The notes: a model not told the origin generated them from the letters alone. A stretch of 64,000 nucleotides of DNA from Chryseobacterium sp. ISL-6 (GCF_018613715.1 NZ_JAGGPT010000001.1:175919-239918), one strand, 5' to 3'. Shown: positions 27,787-37,159, counted from the first letter of the stretch. Translations and numbers: made by a program.

Positions 27787-29274
27787 ATGTCAGAAAGAAC
27801 AAATAAACTCCCAATTTATGCTGTAATTTTTACAGTTATTTTTAAGCTCCTCTTTTTATTGACGCACCATATTCAGGAAGACGCATTCATCACCTGGAGA
27901 GTTGCTCAAAACCTAATGGATTATGGGGTGATTGGATTTAATGGCGAAACCAGAATTTCAGCGTCAACAACCCATTTATATGTTTTTGTTTCTTATCTGT
28001 TCAATCTTATATTTGGGAAAGAATATTTCATTGAACCTCTTCTTATTTTTAATTCAATTCTTTTCACAATAGGGAGTTTGTTTTTATCTCATTTACTCCT
28101 AAAAAATCCCTGGCATAAAGCAATTTTTATTTTCCTGTTTGGGATATTACCGCCTTCTATAAAAATTTCTATCCTGGGCATGGAATATGGGATTCTCTTC
28201 TTTTTAGAAATGGCTTTGCTGTATTATGGGTTTAAAAAAGAAAAAAAATGGGCGTTTATAGTACTTCCGATACTGATCTTATTTACAAGAATTGATACCG
28301 TAATTTTCCTGGGAATCGTTTTTTTAATTGATATTTTCTGGAATAAAAAAGTAAGATGGAGCTATATCATAGGTGGTGTATTAGGTGTTTCTGTTGCCCT
28401 TGTTTTTAACTGGTTTTATTTCGGCGAATGGGTTAATAATACCATTGTTGCCAAAAAACTTCTTTACGACAAGAATTTTACATTTAGCCAGGATGTGGAA
28501 TATTTTATGACCAATTACGGAAACTTCTGGGGCATGTTAAAATTACCTGGAAATTTCAATCCATTCACCATACTTGTTCTGATCTTTGAACTGGTTTGTT
28601 TTATATTTCTGATCCGTCAGAAAGAAAAAAGAAATTATTTTCTATGGATGATCTTTCTTTTCGGTTGGGTAAAACAATTGATCTTTCTGTCCCAAAAAAG
28701 TCTTTTTGACTGGTATTACTGGGTTCCGCAGATCTTACTTTTTGTTCCTGTTTTAATATTTGTATTGGAGCAAAAGGTTAAAAGAAACCTATGGCTGTTT
28801 CTGCTAATTATCATCTATATTCTACCCATGTTGCTTTTTCAGACTATTCATTCTATTGCAACAGGAAATGGGGAATGGAATTACAGAAGGTCAATTGGAA
28901 TATCTCTAAACTTTTACGAGAAAGATAAAAAGCAATGGATATTATTGGAACCGGCAGGATATATTCCTTATTTCTCGGGATTAAAGACCATTGATGAAGT
29001 AGGATTGGTAGATAAGAAGATTCAGAGTGAAATAAAGAAGGATAAAGCACATTACTGGATTAATACCGTAAAACACAGGAAACCAAAATATCTGCTTTCG
29101 TACAATGATTTATTTAAGACTCCGGATGCTGAATATTATAGGACCCACTATAGATTATTAGAAGAATTCAGAATTAAGGATCATCTTAAAAGTAACAATA
29201 CAATTCTTGAAAAGATTTATAAGCTGAAACCTTCGGGAACGGATTATAATTTATATGTGAGAATTAAGAATTGA
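27787..29274 (+). CDS. GT-C-fold membrane glycosyltransferase-like protein
   Basis: A 495-aa protein with 9-10 hydrophobic segments up to about residue 350, followed by a soluble C-terminal part. After the first membrane segment, HHIQEDAFITWRVAQNLMDYGVIGFN carries the acidic pair Glu31-Asp32, then ETRISASTTHLYVF. This layout (DAFI-x-R-x-A-x-N-L, G-x-x-F-N-x-x-x-R) resembles mycobacterial AftB-like and related lipid-phosphosugar-dependent GT-C enzymes. It would act at the outer face of the inner membrane. Donor and acceptor are unknown. It sits directly after two DUF2723 proteins but has its own promoter, so functional linkage is only suggested. Confidence 0.62.
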   Translation: MSERTNKLPIYAVIFTVIFKLLFLLTHHIQEDAFITWRVAQNLMDYGVIGFNGETRISASTTHLYVFVSYLFNLIFGKEYFIEPLLIFNSILFTIGSLFLSHLLLKNPWHKAIFIFLFGILPPSIKISILGMEYGILFFLEMALLYYGFKKEKKWAFIVLPILILFTRIDTVIFLGIVFLIDIFWNKKVRWSYIIGGVLGVSVALVFNWFYFGEWVNNTIVAKKLLYDKNFTFSQDVEYFMTNYGNFWGMLKLPGNFNPFTILVLIFELVCFIFLIRQKEKRNYFLWMIFLFGWVKQLIFLSQKSLFDWYYWVPQILLFVPVLIFVLEQKVKRNLWLFLLIIIYILPMLLFQTIHSIATGNGEWNYRRSIGISLNFYEKDKKQWILLEPAGYIPYFSGLKTIDEVGLVDKKIQSEIKKDKAHYWINTVKHRKPKYLLSYNDLFKTPDAEYYRTHYRLLEEFRIKDHLKSNNTILEKIYKLKPSGTDYNLYVRIKN

Positions 29275-29349
29275 GGATTATGTATTATTTCGCTAAATTC
29301 ATTACCTACAACCTTTAATCTGCAACCTATATAATATAAAACTAAAAAT

Positions 29350-29880
29350 ATGAAATACTGTGCTTTTCTTAGAGGTGTCAATGTAAAAGGAACAAATATG
29401 AAAATGGCTGATGTCTGCAACGTTTTTAAAGATGCAGGAATGGAAAATGTAAGTTCTATTTTGGCATCAGGAAATATTGTTTTTTCTTCAGAGAAGAATG
29501 TATCCGATTTAAAGAAAATTCTTGAGAAATCAATGTCGGAGTATTTTTCTTACGAAGCTTTTTTGTTTATTAAATCTTTAAAAGAGATAGAGAATTTCTG
29601 GAGTGGAAACCCTTTTGAAAAAAATGAAAATTTCCATAGTTATACTTTTGTTGGAAATAAAGGAGTAGAAGCGGTTTTAATGAAAGAATTTGAAGAGTCT
29701 TCTAAGGTTGAAAATGAAAAAGGAGAAATCATTAATGATATTTTTTACTGGCAGGTTCCTAAAGGAAATACGTTAGATTCCAGCTTTGGTAAAATTTTAG
29801 GTAAAAAAAGCATGAAAGACCAGTTTACAAGCAGAAATATCAATACTTTTGAAAAGATTTTAAAAAAAATGAATTCTTAA
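29350..29880 (+). CDS. DUF1697 family protein
   Basis: A 176-aa cytosolic protein with the hallmarks of DUF1697: CAFLRGVNVKGTNMKMADVCNVFKDAGMENVSSILASGNIVFSSE near the N-terminus (LRGVNVGG-like and SGNVVF-like motifs) and the closing FTSRNINTFEKILK (TxRNxNTxxKL-like). Length is typical. The family has no established biochemical function. It is monocistronic, between the GT-C gene and kdsA. Confidence 0.9.
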   Translation: MKYCAFLRGVNVKGTNMKMADVCNVFKDAGMENVSSILASGNIVFSSEKNVSDLKKILEKSMSEYFSYEAFLFIKSLKEIENFWSGNPFEKNENFHSYTFVGNKGVEAVLMKEFEESSKVENEKGEIINDIFYWQVPKGNTLDSSFGKILGKKSMKDQFTSRNINTFEKILKKMNS

Positions 29881-30020
29881 TAACAGTATCGTTTCTTAAT
29901 TGTTTTATTAAAACCTTACTATTAAAATTTTGTTTAGACTCTTAATACTATTAAGGTTTTAAATTATTTCCGATTCTGAAACTTTATAAGTATTTTTACT
30001 GAACTTTTAATTATAATAAA

Positions 30021-30830
30021 ATGATTCAGTATTTAGATAATATCCAACACAAAGATTCAAAAAACTTTTTTCTTACAGCAGGTCCTTGTATTATTGAAGG
30101 GGAAGATATGGCGTTGAGGATTGCAGAGAAGATAATAGAAATTACCAATAAATATAACATTCCATATATTTTTAAAGGAAGCTTTAAGAAAGCTAACAGA
30201 AGTAGAGTAGATTCATTTACTACTATTGGTGAGGAAAAATCTTTAGAAATTCTAAAAAAAGTTGGAGAGACTTTTAATATTCCAACCACTACAGATATTC
30301 ATGAAAATGAGCACGCAGCTTTAGCGGCTCAGTATGTAGATGTTTTACAGATCCCTGCATTTCTAGTACGTCAGACCGATCTATTGGTTGCTGCAGCAGA
30401 AACAGGAAAATGTGTTACCTTGAAAAAAGGACAATTCCTTTCTCCGGAATCCATGAAATTTGCTGTTCAGAAAATAACGGATTCTAATAATCAGAAAGTA
30501 GCGATCATTGAAAGAGGAAACTCTTTCGGATATACAGATTTAATCGTTGATTATAGAGGTATTCCAACGATGAGACAATATGCGCCTGTTATTCTGGATG
30601 TTACGCATTCTCTACAACAGCCTAATCAAAACTCTGGTGTTACAGGAGGAAGACCGGACTTAATTGAAACCATTGCTAAAGCAGGAATTGCTGTTGGAGC
30701 AGATGGACTTTTTATAGAAACACATCCTACACCAGAAACTGCATTATCTGATGGAGCCAACATGTTAAGATTAGATTTATTAGAAGATTTGTTACAAAAA
30801 TTAACAAGAATTAGAGAATCGATTTTGTAG
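30021..30830 (+). CDS. kdsA: 3-deoxy-8-phosphooctulonate synthase (Kdo-8-P synthase)
   Basis: A 269-aa cytosolic enzyme condensing phosphoenolpyruvate with arabinose-5-phosphate, the committed step of Kdo synthesis. Recognisable segments are AGPCIIEGEDMAL (substrate/metal region), FKGSFKKANRSR, TDIHENEHAALAAQYVDVLQIPAFLVRQTDLL, the conserved ERGNSFGY, and GGRPDLI. The Cys in AGPCI occupies the position used by metal-dependent KdsA enzymes. It works upstream of KdsB at 2488. The TonB-dependent receptor follows 44 bases later and may be cotranscribed. Confidence 0.96.
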   Translation: MIQYLDNIQHKDSKNFFLTAGPCIIEGEDMALRIAEKIIEITNKYNIPYIFKGSFKKANRSRVDSFTTIGEEKSLEILKKVGETFNIPTTTDIHENEHAALAAQYVDVLQIPAFLVRQTDLLVAAAETGKCVTLKKGQFLSPESMKFAVQKITDSNNQKVAIIERGNSFGYTDLIVDYRGIPTMRQYAPVILDVTHSLQQPNQNSGVTGGRPDLIETIAKAGIAVGADGLFIETHPTPETALSDGANMLRLDLLEDLLQKLTRIRESIL

Positions 30831-30874
30831 TTGTTAAAAAATACTTAATTTTAGAAATTCTTAAAACATTTCTT

Positions 30875-33106
30875 TTGAAAAAACTAGTTTTACCACTGAG
30901 CCTTATGGTTCCCATGTTAGTGTTCTCTCAAACAAAAAAGAAAGATACTACAAAAGTCACAGATATTGAGGAAGTCGTGTTCCAGAAAAAAGTCGTAGGA
31001 CGAACAACTGACCTTAGTACTGTAAAAATTTCAGCTAAAGACGCTAAAAATGTTGCTAGTATTTCCGGAGGAATAGAAGGGATCCTTAAAACCCTGCCAT
31101 CCGTAAACTCCAACACAGAGCTTTCTTCGCAATATATGGTTCGTGGTGGAAACTATGATGAAAACCTTATTTATATTAATGATATTGAAATTTACAGACC
31201 TTTCCTGATTAGAAATTCTCAACAGGAGGGATTGAGTATCATTAATCCGGATATGGTGTCAACAGTTAATTTCTCGGCAGGAGGTTTTGAACCAAGATAT
31301 GGAGATAAAATGTCTTCTGCTTTAAATATCTATTATCGGGAACCCGAAAAATTTGAGCTCTCAGGAGAAGCAAGTTTAATTGGTGGAAGATTGACCGCAG
31401 GTTTAGCTTCAAAGAATAAAAAACTGACAGCCTTATTTTCTGGAAGATACAGAAATACAAACCTTGTTCTGAATACTTTGAAAGAAGATACTAACTTTAA
31501 TCCTACTTATTGGGATTTCCAGTCTTATATCAACTATCATATCAATCCGAAGCTAAGTCTCTCATTCGTAGGATACTATTCTAAGAATGATTACGAAATG
31601 ATCCCCAAAGAAAGAAGTGTTGATTTTGGAAGTCTTCAAAGACCTCTTAATCTAACTGTTTTTTATGCTGGAAAAGAAAATGACAAGTATAAAAACATGA
31701 TGGGAACTCTTTCTATGAACTACAAACCATCAGATCAATGGAAGTTCACCTTGGATGCTTTTGCGTACCAAAACCGTGAAAGAGAATATTATTCTATACA
31801 ATCTCAATATATACTACAGACCTTTGATCCTATCACAGGAGCACCTCTTACAACATATGATACAGGAGGACAAATAGATCATGCAAGAAATGACCTTTTT
31901 GTAAGGACTTATGGAACACAGCTCAGAGGACGTTTTTCACCTAATGTAAACACAGATATTGAAGTTGGATTTAAATTTGAAAAAGAAAATCTGAAAGATC
32001 TTACCAATGAATGGAAATTGGTAGACTCTGCGGGATATAGTACTCCGGTAGCTATTGATGATCCAAGATTTGGAACTCCTGGAGATCTTAAATTATTCTA
32101 TAGAATCGCTGGTCAAAATGCCATTGAACCCACAAGGTTATCTGCTTACGCACAATATTCACAGAAATTTTACTGGGGAACGAAAAAAGTTTTCATTAAT
32201 GCTGGAGCAAGAGTTTCTCACTGGAGTTTTAATAATGAGACTATTTTCTCTCCACGTGTACAATTTGCTGTTAAACCTGATTGGGAAACTGATATGCTTT
32301 TCAGGCTTTCAGGAGGGGTATATTATCAGGCACCTTTCTACAAAGAAATTAAAGATCTGGATGGAAACTTTAACAATACAATAAAATCTCAGCGTTCGTT
32401 ACAGGTGATTTTAGCGAATGATTATGAATTCCAGATGTATGACCGTCCATTTAAATTGACGACAGAAGCTTACTATAAAAAAATGGATGATCTTATTCCA
32501 TACTACATGGATAATGTAAGAATCCGTTATTCTGGTAATAATAATGCTACTGGTTATGCTTATGGAATTGATACCAGATTATTTGGTGAATTTGTACCAG
32601 GGATCGATTCTTGGTTATCTGCAAGTTATGCCAGAGTGTATGAAAATATTGATGGGAAAGGAAATATTCCAAGACCTACCGATCAAAGGTTAAGGTTTGC
32701 GATGTTCTATCAGGATTATATGCCTCAATATCCTTCAATGAGGGTGAATCTTACACTAACTTATGCAATGGGACTACCAACTGGAGCACCAATTATATTA
32801 GACCAGAATGGTGCGCCTGACGTAAATGCTGCTTATCAATATCAGAGAACATTACCTTCCTATAAAAGAGTGGATATCGGGTTGTCTAAAGTATTTATCG
32901 ATTCTAAAGATAAAAAGCAGAAATATGGATTCTGGGGCAATTTTGAAGAATTAATTTTGGGAGTACAGGTTTTCAATGCATTTAATATTAGAAATACAGT
33001 AGCCAATCAATGGATTACAGATGCGAATACCAATTTTATGTATCCTGTTCCAGTTCGATTAACAGGAAGATTCTTTAATGTGAAACTTGAATTTAAGATT
33101 AAATAA
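30875..33106 (+). CDS. TonB-dependent outer-membrane receptor
   Basis: A 743-aa protein translated from a TTG start at 30875. The following MKKLVLPLSLMVPMLVFSQ is a proper signal peptide, which supports this non-ATG start. A plug domain covers about residues 45-170 (GGIEGILKTLPSVNS; YMVRGGNYDENLIYINDIEIYRPF), followed by a long beta-barrel with alternating aromatic strands to the C-terminal VKLEFKIK. There is no carboxypeptidase-like N-terminal extension and no SusD partner, so it is not a typical glycan-uptake SusC. The substrate (siderophore, metal or other) is unknown. It lies just after kdsA. Confidence 0.88.
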   Translation: MKKLVLPLSLMVPMLVFSQTKKKDTTKVTDIEEVVFQKKVVGRTTDLSTVKISAKDAKNVASISGGIEGILKTLPSVNSNTELSSQYMVRGGNYDENLIYINDIEIYRPFLIRNSQQEGLSIINPDMVSTVNFSAGGFEPRYGDKMSSALNIYYREPEKFELSGEASLIGGRLTAGLASKNKKLTALFSGRYRNTNLVLNTLKEDTNFNPTYWDFQSYINYHINPKLSLSFVGYYSKNDYEMIPKERSVDFGSLQRPLNLTVFYAGKENDKYKNMMGTLSMNYKPSDQWKFTLDAFAYQNREREYYSIQSQYILQTFDPITGAPLTTYDTGGQIDHARNDLFVRTYGTQLRGRFSPNVNTDIEVGFKFEKENLKDLTNEWKLVDSAGYSTPVAIDDPRFGTPGDLKLFYRIAGQNAIEPTRLSAYAQYSQKFYWGTKKVFINAGARVSHWSFNNETIFSPRVQFAVKPDWETDMLFRLSGGVYYQAPFYKEIKDLDGNFNNTIKSQRSLQVILANDYEFQMYDRPFKLTTEAYYKKMDDLIPYYMDNVRIRYSGNNNATGYAYGIDTRLFGEFVPGIDSWLSASYARVYENIDGKGNIPRPTDQRLRFAMFYQDYMPQYPSMRVNLTLTYAMGLPTGAPIILDQNGAPDVNAAYQYQRTLPSYKRVDIGLSKVFIDSKDKKQKYGFWGNFEELILGVQVFNAFNIRNTVANQWITDANTNFMYPVPVRLTGRFFNVKLEFKIK

Positions 33107-33152
33107 ATAGTTATTTGGCAGCAGATATAAAGTATTAAGTAGCAAAGGTTGG

Positions 33153-33188
33153 AAATCTGCTCAATCTGCATAATGCGCGAGAAATAAA
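33153..33188. repeat. Partial copy of the aaatctgc-gcgag dispersed repeat
   Basis: This 36-base stretch aligns with roughly three quarters identity to the right arm of the inverted-repeat element at 53262-53350. It shares aaatctgct, gcgag and ataaa blocks in order. The left arm is not recognisable, so this is probably a decayed half. Confidence 0.5.
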
Positions 33189-33291
33189 GACAATATAAAC
33201 TTCTGAAATTTTCAGGAGTTTTTTATTTGCTGTTTTCCGAATTTTATAACAACATTACATAATTTTATAACAATTGCTAGAAAGTTATTTT

Positions 33292-33299
33292 TACCTTTG
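33292..33299 (+). promoter_or_regulatory. -7 promoter box (TACCTTTG)
   Basis: A perfect TAnnTTTG only 9 bases before the ATG at 33309, with TTG at 33274-33276. Transcription would begin almost at the start codon, giving a leaderless or near-leaderless mRNA for the HYC_CC_PP gene. Confidence 0.6.
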
Positions 33300-33308
33300 C
33301 TTCAGCAT

Positions 33309-33686
33309 ATGAAAAAGATTCTTGCCATATTGTTTTCTGTTTTCTACTTTGGATTTTCTTCCGGAGCAGTTTTCAGTGTACATTATTGTATGCAGGAAAT
33401 GGTATCAGTAAGTCAGAAGACAGATGATATTTGTGCTAAATGCGGTGTTAAAACTAAAAAGGATTGTTGTAAAACAGAAATCAAAGTTGTAAAAGTTGAT
33501 GATTCACAAAAATCAGATTTCTTAAAAATTGATTTTTTAAAACAGATTGCTGAATTTCAAAACCATGAGTTTTTCTTTACGGATCACTCTTTTTCAGCTG
33601 TAAAATTTACATCAATTCAGATCAATGCACCACCTGAAAATCGATCTATACCTATCTTTATTACACATTGTAATTTCAGAATTTAG
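33309..33686 (+). CDS. HYC_CC_PP family exported protein
   Basis: A 125-aa exported protein with signal peptide (MKKILAILFSVFYFGFSSGA). It carries the family-defining signatures HYC (25-27), a CxxC pair (Cys42, Cys45), CC (53-54) and PP (108-109). The TTG at 33297 would add MLQH inside the promoter box, so the ATG at 33309 is used. The clustered His/Cys residues suggest metal binding. In Flavobacteriia the family is found beside copper/heavy-metal genes, as here with DUF3347 and a multicopper oxidase. Precise function is unknown. Confidence 0.85.
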   Translation: MKKILAILFSVFYFGFSSGAVFSVHYCMQEMVSVSQKTDDICAKCGVKTKKDCCKTEIKVVKVDDSQKSDFLKIDFLKQIAEFQNHEFFFTDHSFSAVKFTSIQINAPPENRSIPIFITHCNFRI

Positions 33687-33797
33687 AATTAAGTTCTTCG
33701 TTTAATGGTTTCATTATAACGAACGGCAAGTTTTGTCGCAATAGGCGACTCTCAGTTATTCTTATTAAAAACTTATTTAATTCTAAATTTTAAAACA

Positions 33798-34271
33798 ATG
33801 AAAAAGTATATCGTAACCGCAGTATTCTCTTTATTTTCAATGATTTTTGTGTCTGCACAATCAAAATCAAATCCTCAGGTTTCAAAGTTATATAAAAATT
33901 ATATTGCTATTAAAACAGCATTGGCATCCGATGATGCTGATAAAACGTCAAAAGCAGCATCAGAATTCATTAAAACGGCTTCAACAATTGACTATAAAGT
34001 AGTTTCAGAAGGAAACTTAACGATTCTTAAAAAAGATGCTACCGCTATTTCTGAGGCCAGAAGCATCAATACACAAAGAGAGACTTTTCTTAATCTCTCT
34101 GATAATATGATTGCATTAACAAAGCAATTTAAACTTTCAGAAAAACCAATTTTTGTTCAGTACTGCCCAATGGCTGATGGAAGTTGGTTGAGTGATGAAA
34201 AGCAAATTGTAAATCCCTATTACGGAAGTAAAATGCTTTCATGTGGAAATGTTAAAACTGAGATTAATTAA
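33798..34271 (+). CDS. DUF3347 family exported protein (copper-associated)
   Basis: A 157-aa protein with signal peptide (residues 1-20, ending VSA-Q). The mature part is a helical bundle followed by the DUF3347 signature FVQYCPMADGSWLSDEKQIVNPYYGSKMLSCG. The two Cys (123, 149) and the CPM motif are good candidates for metal ligation. DUF3347 is typically encoded beside or fused to copper and heavy-metal efflux components (CusB-like). It is probably a periplasmic copper-binding factor of the cluster 33309-37108; the role is inferred from context. Confidence 0.88.
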   Translation: MKKYIVTAVFSLFSMIFVSAQSKSNPQVSKLYKNYIAIKTALASDDADKTSKAASEFIKTASTIDYKVVSEGNLTILKKDATAISEARSINTQRETFLNLSDNMIALTKQFKLSEKPIFVQYCPMADGSWLSDEKQIVNPYYGSKMLSCGNVKTEIN

Positions 34272-34299
34272 TTTTTATATTGATCTATAAAATAGTAAG

Positions 34300-34351
34300 T
34301 TGTATAGTTTAAATTATAATTCACTTTAATTGATTAATTGAACTATACAGC
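34300..34351 (+). promoter_or_regulatory. Inverted repeat in the leader of the multicopper oxidase gene
   Basis: The 9-bp arms tgtatagtt (34301-34309) and aactataca (34341-34349) match perfectly across a 31-base gap and end 23 bases before the ATG at 34373. It could be a regulator-binding dyad or an RNA stem. No T-run follows. Confidence 0.4.
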
Positions 34352-34372
34352 TTTAAATAAACTCGAAATATT

Positions 34373-37108
34373 ATGAGAAAAATAATAATATTTCTGATGT
34401 TTTTGTTCTCTGTTTTTACTTTCACACAATTGACAAAAACTTACTATACCTGTCCAATGCATTCTGAAGTAGTTTCCCAAAAACCTGGAGACTGCCCGAA
34501 ATGTGGAATGACCTTAGTAAAAAAAACTGTTGCCATTAAGCCTAAAGTTATTTCAAAACCTACAGCTAGGCCAATTGAAAAACAAGAAACAAAGACTCAG
34601 GATATAAAGAGAAATAATAAGCCTGAGGCAGAGAAAAGGAGTTATGTAAAAATAACCTCTAAAGCTCAACCTATCTCTAACCCTAAAACGCTCTCAAAAT
34701 CCCAGATAGCTTATAGTTGTCCGATGCACCCAGAGGTAATTTCCGATAAACCGGGAAAATGTCCTAAGTGTGGGATGGATTTGGTAGAAAAGGAAGATCA
34801 GAAACAAAAGACGGTAGAAAATCAGAAAGAAGAGACCTCAGTTTTAAGAAGAAATTCTGAGAACGGTAAAATTACTTTTGGGGGTAAAACCGTTCGTTAT
34901 GATCTGTATGTTAAAGATACGATTGTCAACTTTACAGGGAAGAACAGAAGAGCTATTGCGGTAAACGGTAAGTTACAGGCTCCGACCTTATATTTTACAG
35001 AAGGTGATACCGCTGAAATTTATCTTCATAATATGCTAAAGGAAAACACAGGATTTCATTGGCATGGAGTTATTCTGCCCAATGAACATGATGGAGTTCC
35101 ATACCTTACCACAAAACCTGTAATACCTGGAGAAACTCATCTATATAAATTTAAAGTTTCTCAAAATGGGACCTATTGGTATCATTCGCATCAGGGACAT
35201 CAGGAACAGATTGGCATGAATGGTATTTTAGTTTTCAAGAAAAGGGAAGGAGAACCGGCAGAGCAGTATACAAAGGAAATCCCTGTACTACTTGGAGATT
35301 GGAGTGATGAAGATCCAATGCAGATTGCCAGGAGACTACATATGGCCAATACAGATTGGTATGCTATTAAGAAGAATGCTGTTCAAAGTTATTGGGAAGC
35401 TATTAAATCTGGAAATTTTGGAACAAAAGCCCTGAATGAATGGAAAAGAATGGAGGCGATGGATGTAAGTGATGTGTATTATGATAAATTTCTCATTAAC
35501 GGATTGCCAAGTTCTGAGTATTCCAATCTAAAAGCTGGAGATAAAGTAAGGCTAAGAGTGGCAAACGGTGGATCTTCAACCTACTTTTGGTTAAATTATG
35601 GTGGCGGAAAAATTAAAGTCGTGGGTAATGATGGAAATGATGTAGTTCCTACAGAAGTTGATCGTCTGATCGTAGGAGTTTCTGAAACCTATGATATTGA
35701 GGTGACCATTCCTGAAGATAAAAGTTTTGAATTTCGCGCTACTTCGGAAGACCGAATTGGACATTCTTCACTTTGGCTGGGATCAGGAGAAAAGGTAGAA
35801 GCTCCTGATTTACCAAGATTAAAACTTTTTGAAGGAATGAAGATGATGAATGGAATGATGGAAATGAGTGGAAATATGAAGCCTATGAATATGACTATGG
35901 GTAACCAGATGATGGATATGAATGAAGTGATGTACCCTGAACTTTCTGAAAGCCAGCGGAAAATGACGATGAAGCATATTAATGAAATGATGGGGGTGAA
36001 AACAAAAGATGAAAAAGAGGATCATTCCCAACATTCTGGAATGGATATGAAAGAGGAAAAAACGATTAAAAGGCTTTCCTATAATATTTTAAAAGCTCTT
36101 GAAAAAACAATCCTTCCAACCGAAAATGTCAGAGAGCTTAAGTTTACATTGGAAGGTAACATGAACCATTATCTGTGGACTCTAGATAATAAAACAGTGA
36201 CGGAAACGGATAAGATTTTGGTTAAGAAAGGAGAGATTCTGAGAATTACAATGTATAATAATTCGATGATGCGACATCCAATGCATTTGCACGGACATGA
36301 TTTTAGACTGATCAATTCAAAAGGAGAGTACTCACCACTAAAAAATGTAGTGGATATTATGCCAATGGAAACAAACACGATAGAATTTGTTGCTAATCAG
36401 GATGGCGACTGGTTTTTTCACTGTCACATTTTATACCATATGATGGCTGGAATGGGAAGGATATTTAGCTATGAGGATTCTAAACCCAATCCTCAGCTTC
36501 CAAACAGGAAGTTAGCCTGGAAAAATTTCCTTAAGGATAACAGAATGGTGAGCTCAATGGCGATGCTGGATATTGCAAGCAATAAAATACATGCTGAAAC
36601 CATGACGATGTTCGGACCGAGATGGGCTAATCTGAATGAATTTCATTCCAATTGGAACTTCGATCATTTTGATGGAAATTTTAAAGTAGGAAGATTCTTA
36701 GGGAAATTCCAATGGGCACTTCCTTATGCCGGTTTTAGGATTCAGAAGAATCATGAGATCATGGAAAGACAAATGACAGAAGAGATGGGAATGAAGTATG
36801 AGGGTAAGAAAACCTGGTTTGGACAAAACATCGCCTCAAAGAATAAGGCTACTTTCATTGTGGGTGCACAATACCTTTTGCCTATGTTGATTACAGCAGA
36901 TGCAAGTGTAGATCAGAATGGAAAAGTATTACTGGAGCTAAGCAGGGAGGATATTCCGATTTCCAGAAGGATAAGAGGAAACTTTAGTCTTAATTCTGAT
37001 GGAGAATTTACTACAGGACTACGGTATATCGTACAAAAATGGTTCTCAATTTCAGGAAATTATGATAATGAAATGGGTTGGGGAGCAGGTGTTACACTGA
37101 CTTATTAA
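34373..37108 (+). CDS. Multicopper oxidase fused to two heavy-metal-binding domains and a C-terminal CopB-like barrel region
   Basis: A 911-aa exported protein with a signal peptide at 1-19. Two heavy-metal-binding modules come first: YTCPMH...CPKCGM at 25-46 and YSCPMH...CPKCGM at 114-135. The three-cupredoxin oxidase follows, with HWHG (229-232), HSH (271-273), HPMHLHGHDF (635-644) and HCHILYHMMAGM (683-694). These supply the type 1, 2 and 3 copper ligands. A Met-rich insert (about 489-548) resembles CopA/CueO copper-sensing segments. Residues about 720-911 look like beta-barrel strands of CopB/PcoB (FHSNWNFDHFDGNFKVGRF; FIVGAQYLLPMLITADASVD; GLRYIVQKWFSISGNYDNE). It probably oxidises or sequesters periplasmic Cu(I). 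The apparent CopA-CopB fusion makes it longer than plain CopA. Confidence 0.9.
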   Translation: MRKIIIFLMFLFSVFTFTQLTKTYYTCPMHSEVVSQKPGDCPKCGMTLVKKTVAIKPKVISKPTARPIEKQETKTQDIKRNNKPEAEKRSYVKITSKAQPISNPKTLSKSQIAYSCPMHPEVISDKPGKCPKCGMDLVEKEDQKQKTVENQKEETSVLRRNSENGKITFGGKTVRYDLYVKDTIVNFTGKNRRAIAVNGKLQAPTLYFTEGDTAEIYLHNMLKENTGFHWHGVILPNEHDGVPYLTTKPVIPGETHLYKFKVSQNGTYWYHSHQGHQEQIGMNGILVFKKREGEPAEQYTKEIPVLLGDWSDEDPMQIARRLHMANTDWYAIKKNAVQSYWEAIKSGNFGTKALNEWKRMEAMDVSDVYYDKFLINGLPSSEYSNLKAGDKVRLRVANGGSSTYFWLNYGGGKIKVVGNDGNDVVPTEVDRLIVGVSETYDIEVTIPEDKSFEFRATSEDRIGHSSLWLGSGEKVEAPDLPRLKLFEGMKMMNGMMEMSGNMKPMNMTMGNQMMDMNEVMYPELSESQRKMTMKHINEMMGVKTKDEKEDHSQHSGMDMKEEKTIKRLSYNILKALEKTILPTENVRELKFTLEGNMNHYLWTLDNKTVTETDKILVKKGEILRITMYNNSMMRHPMHLHGHDFRLINSKGEYSPLKNVVDIMPMETNTIEFVANQDGDWFFHCHILYHMMAGMGRIFSYEDSKPNPQLPNRKLAWKNFLKDNRMVSSMAMLDIASNKIHAETMTMFGPRWANLNEFHSNWNFDHFDGNFKVGRFLGKFQWALPYAGFRIQKNHEIMERQMTEEMGMKYEGKKTWFGQNIASKNKATFIVGAQYLLPMLITADASVDQNGKVLLELSREDIPISRRIRGNFSLNSDGEFTTGLRYIVQKWFSISGNYDNEMGWGAGVTLTY

Positions 37109-37112
37109 ATAA

Positions 37113-37146
37113 AAAAAACCGTCTCATCACTGAGGCGGTTTTTTCT
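37113..37146 (+). terminator. Terminator of the copper cluster
   Basis: The 14-bp arms aaaaaaccgtctca (37113-37126) and tgaggcggtttttt (37131-37144) have one G-U and a 4-base loop. Confidence 0.93.
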
Positions 37147-37151
37147 TGCTT

Positions 37152-37159
37152 TATATTTG
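37152..37159 (+). promoter_or_regulatory. -7 promoter box (TATATTTG)
   Basis: A perfect TAnnTTTG, 71 bases before the ATG at 37231 and just after the copper-cluster terminator. Confidence 0.45.
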
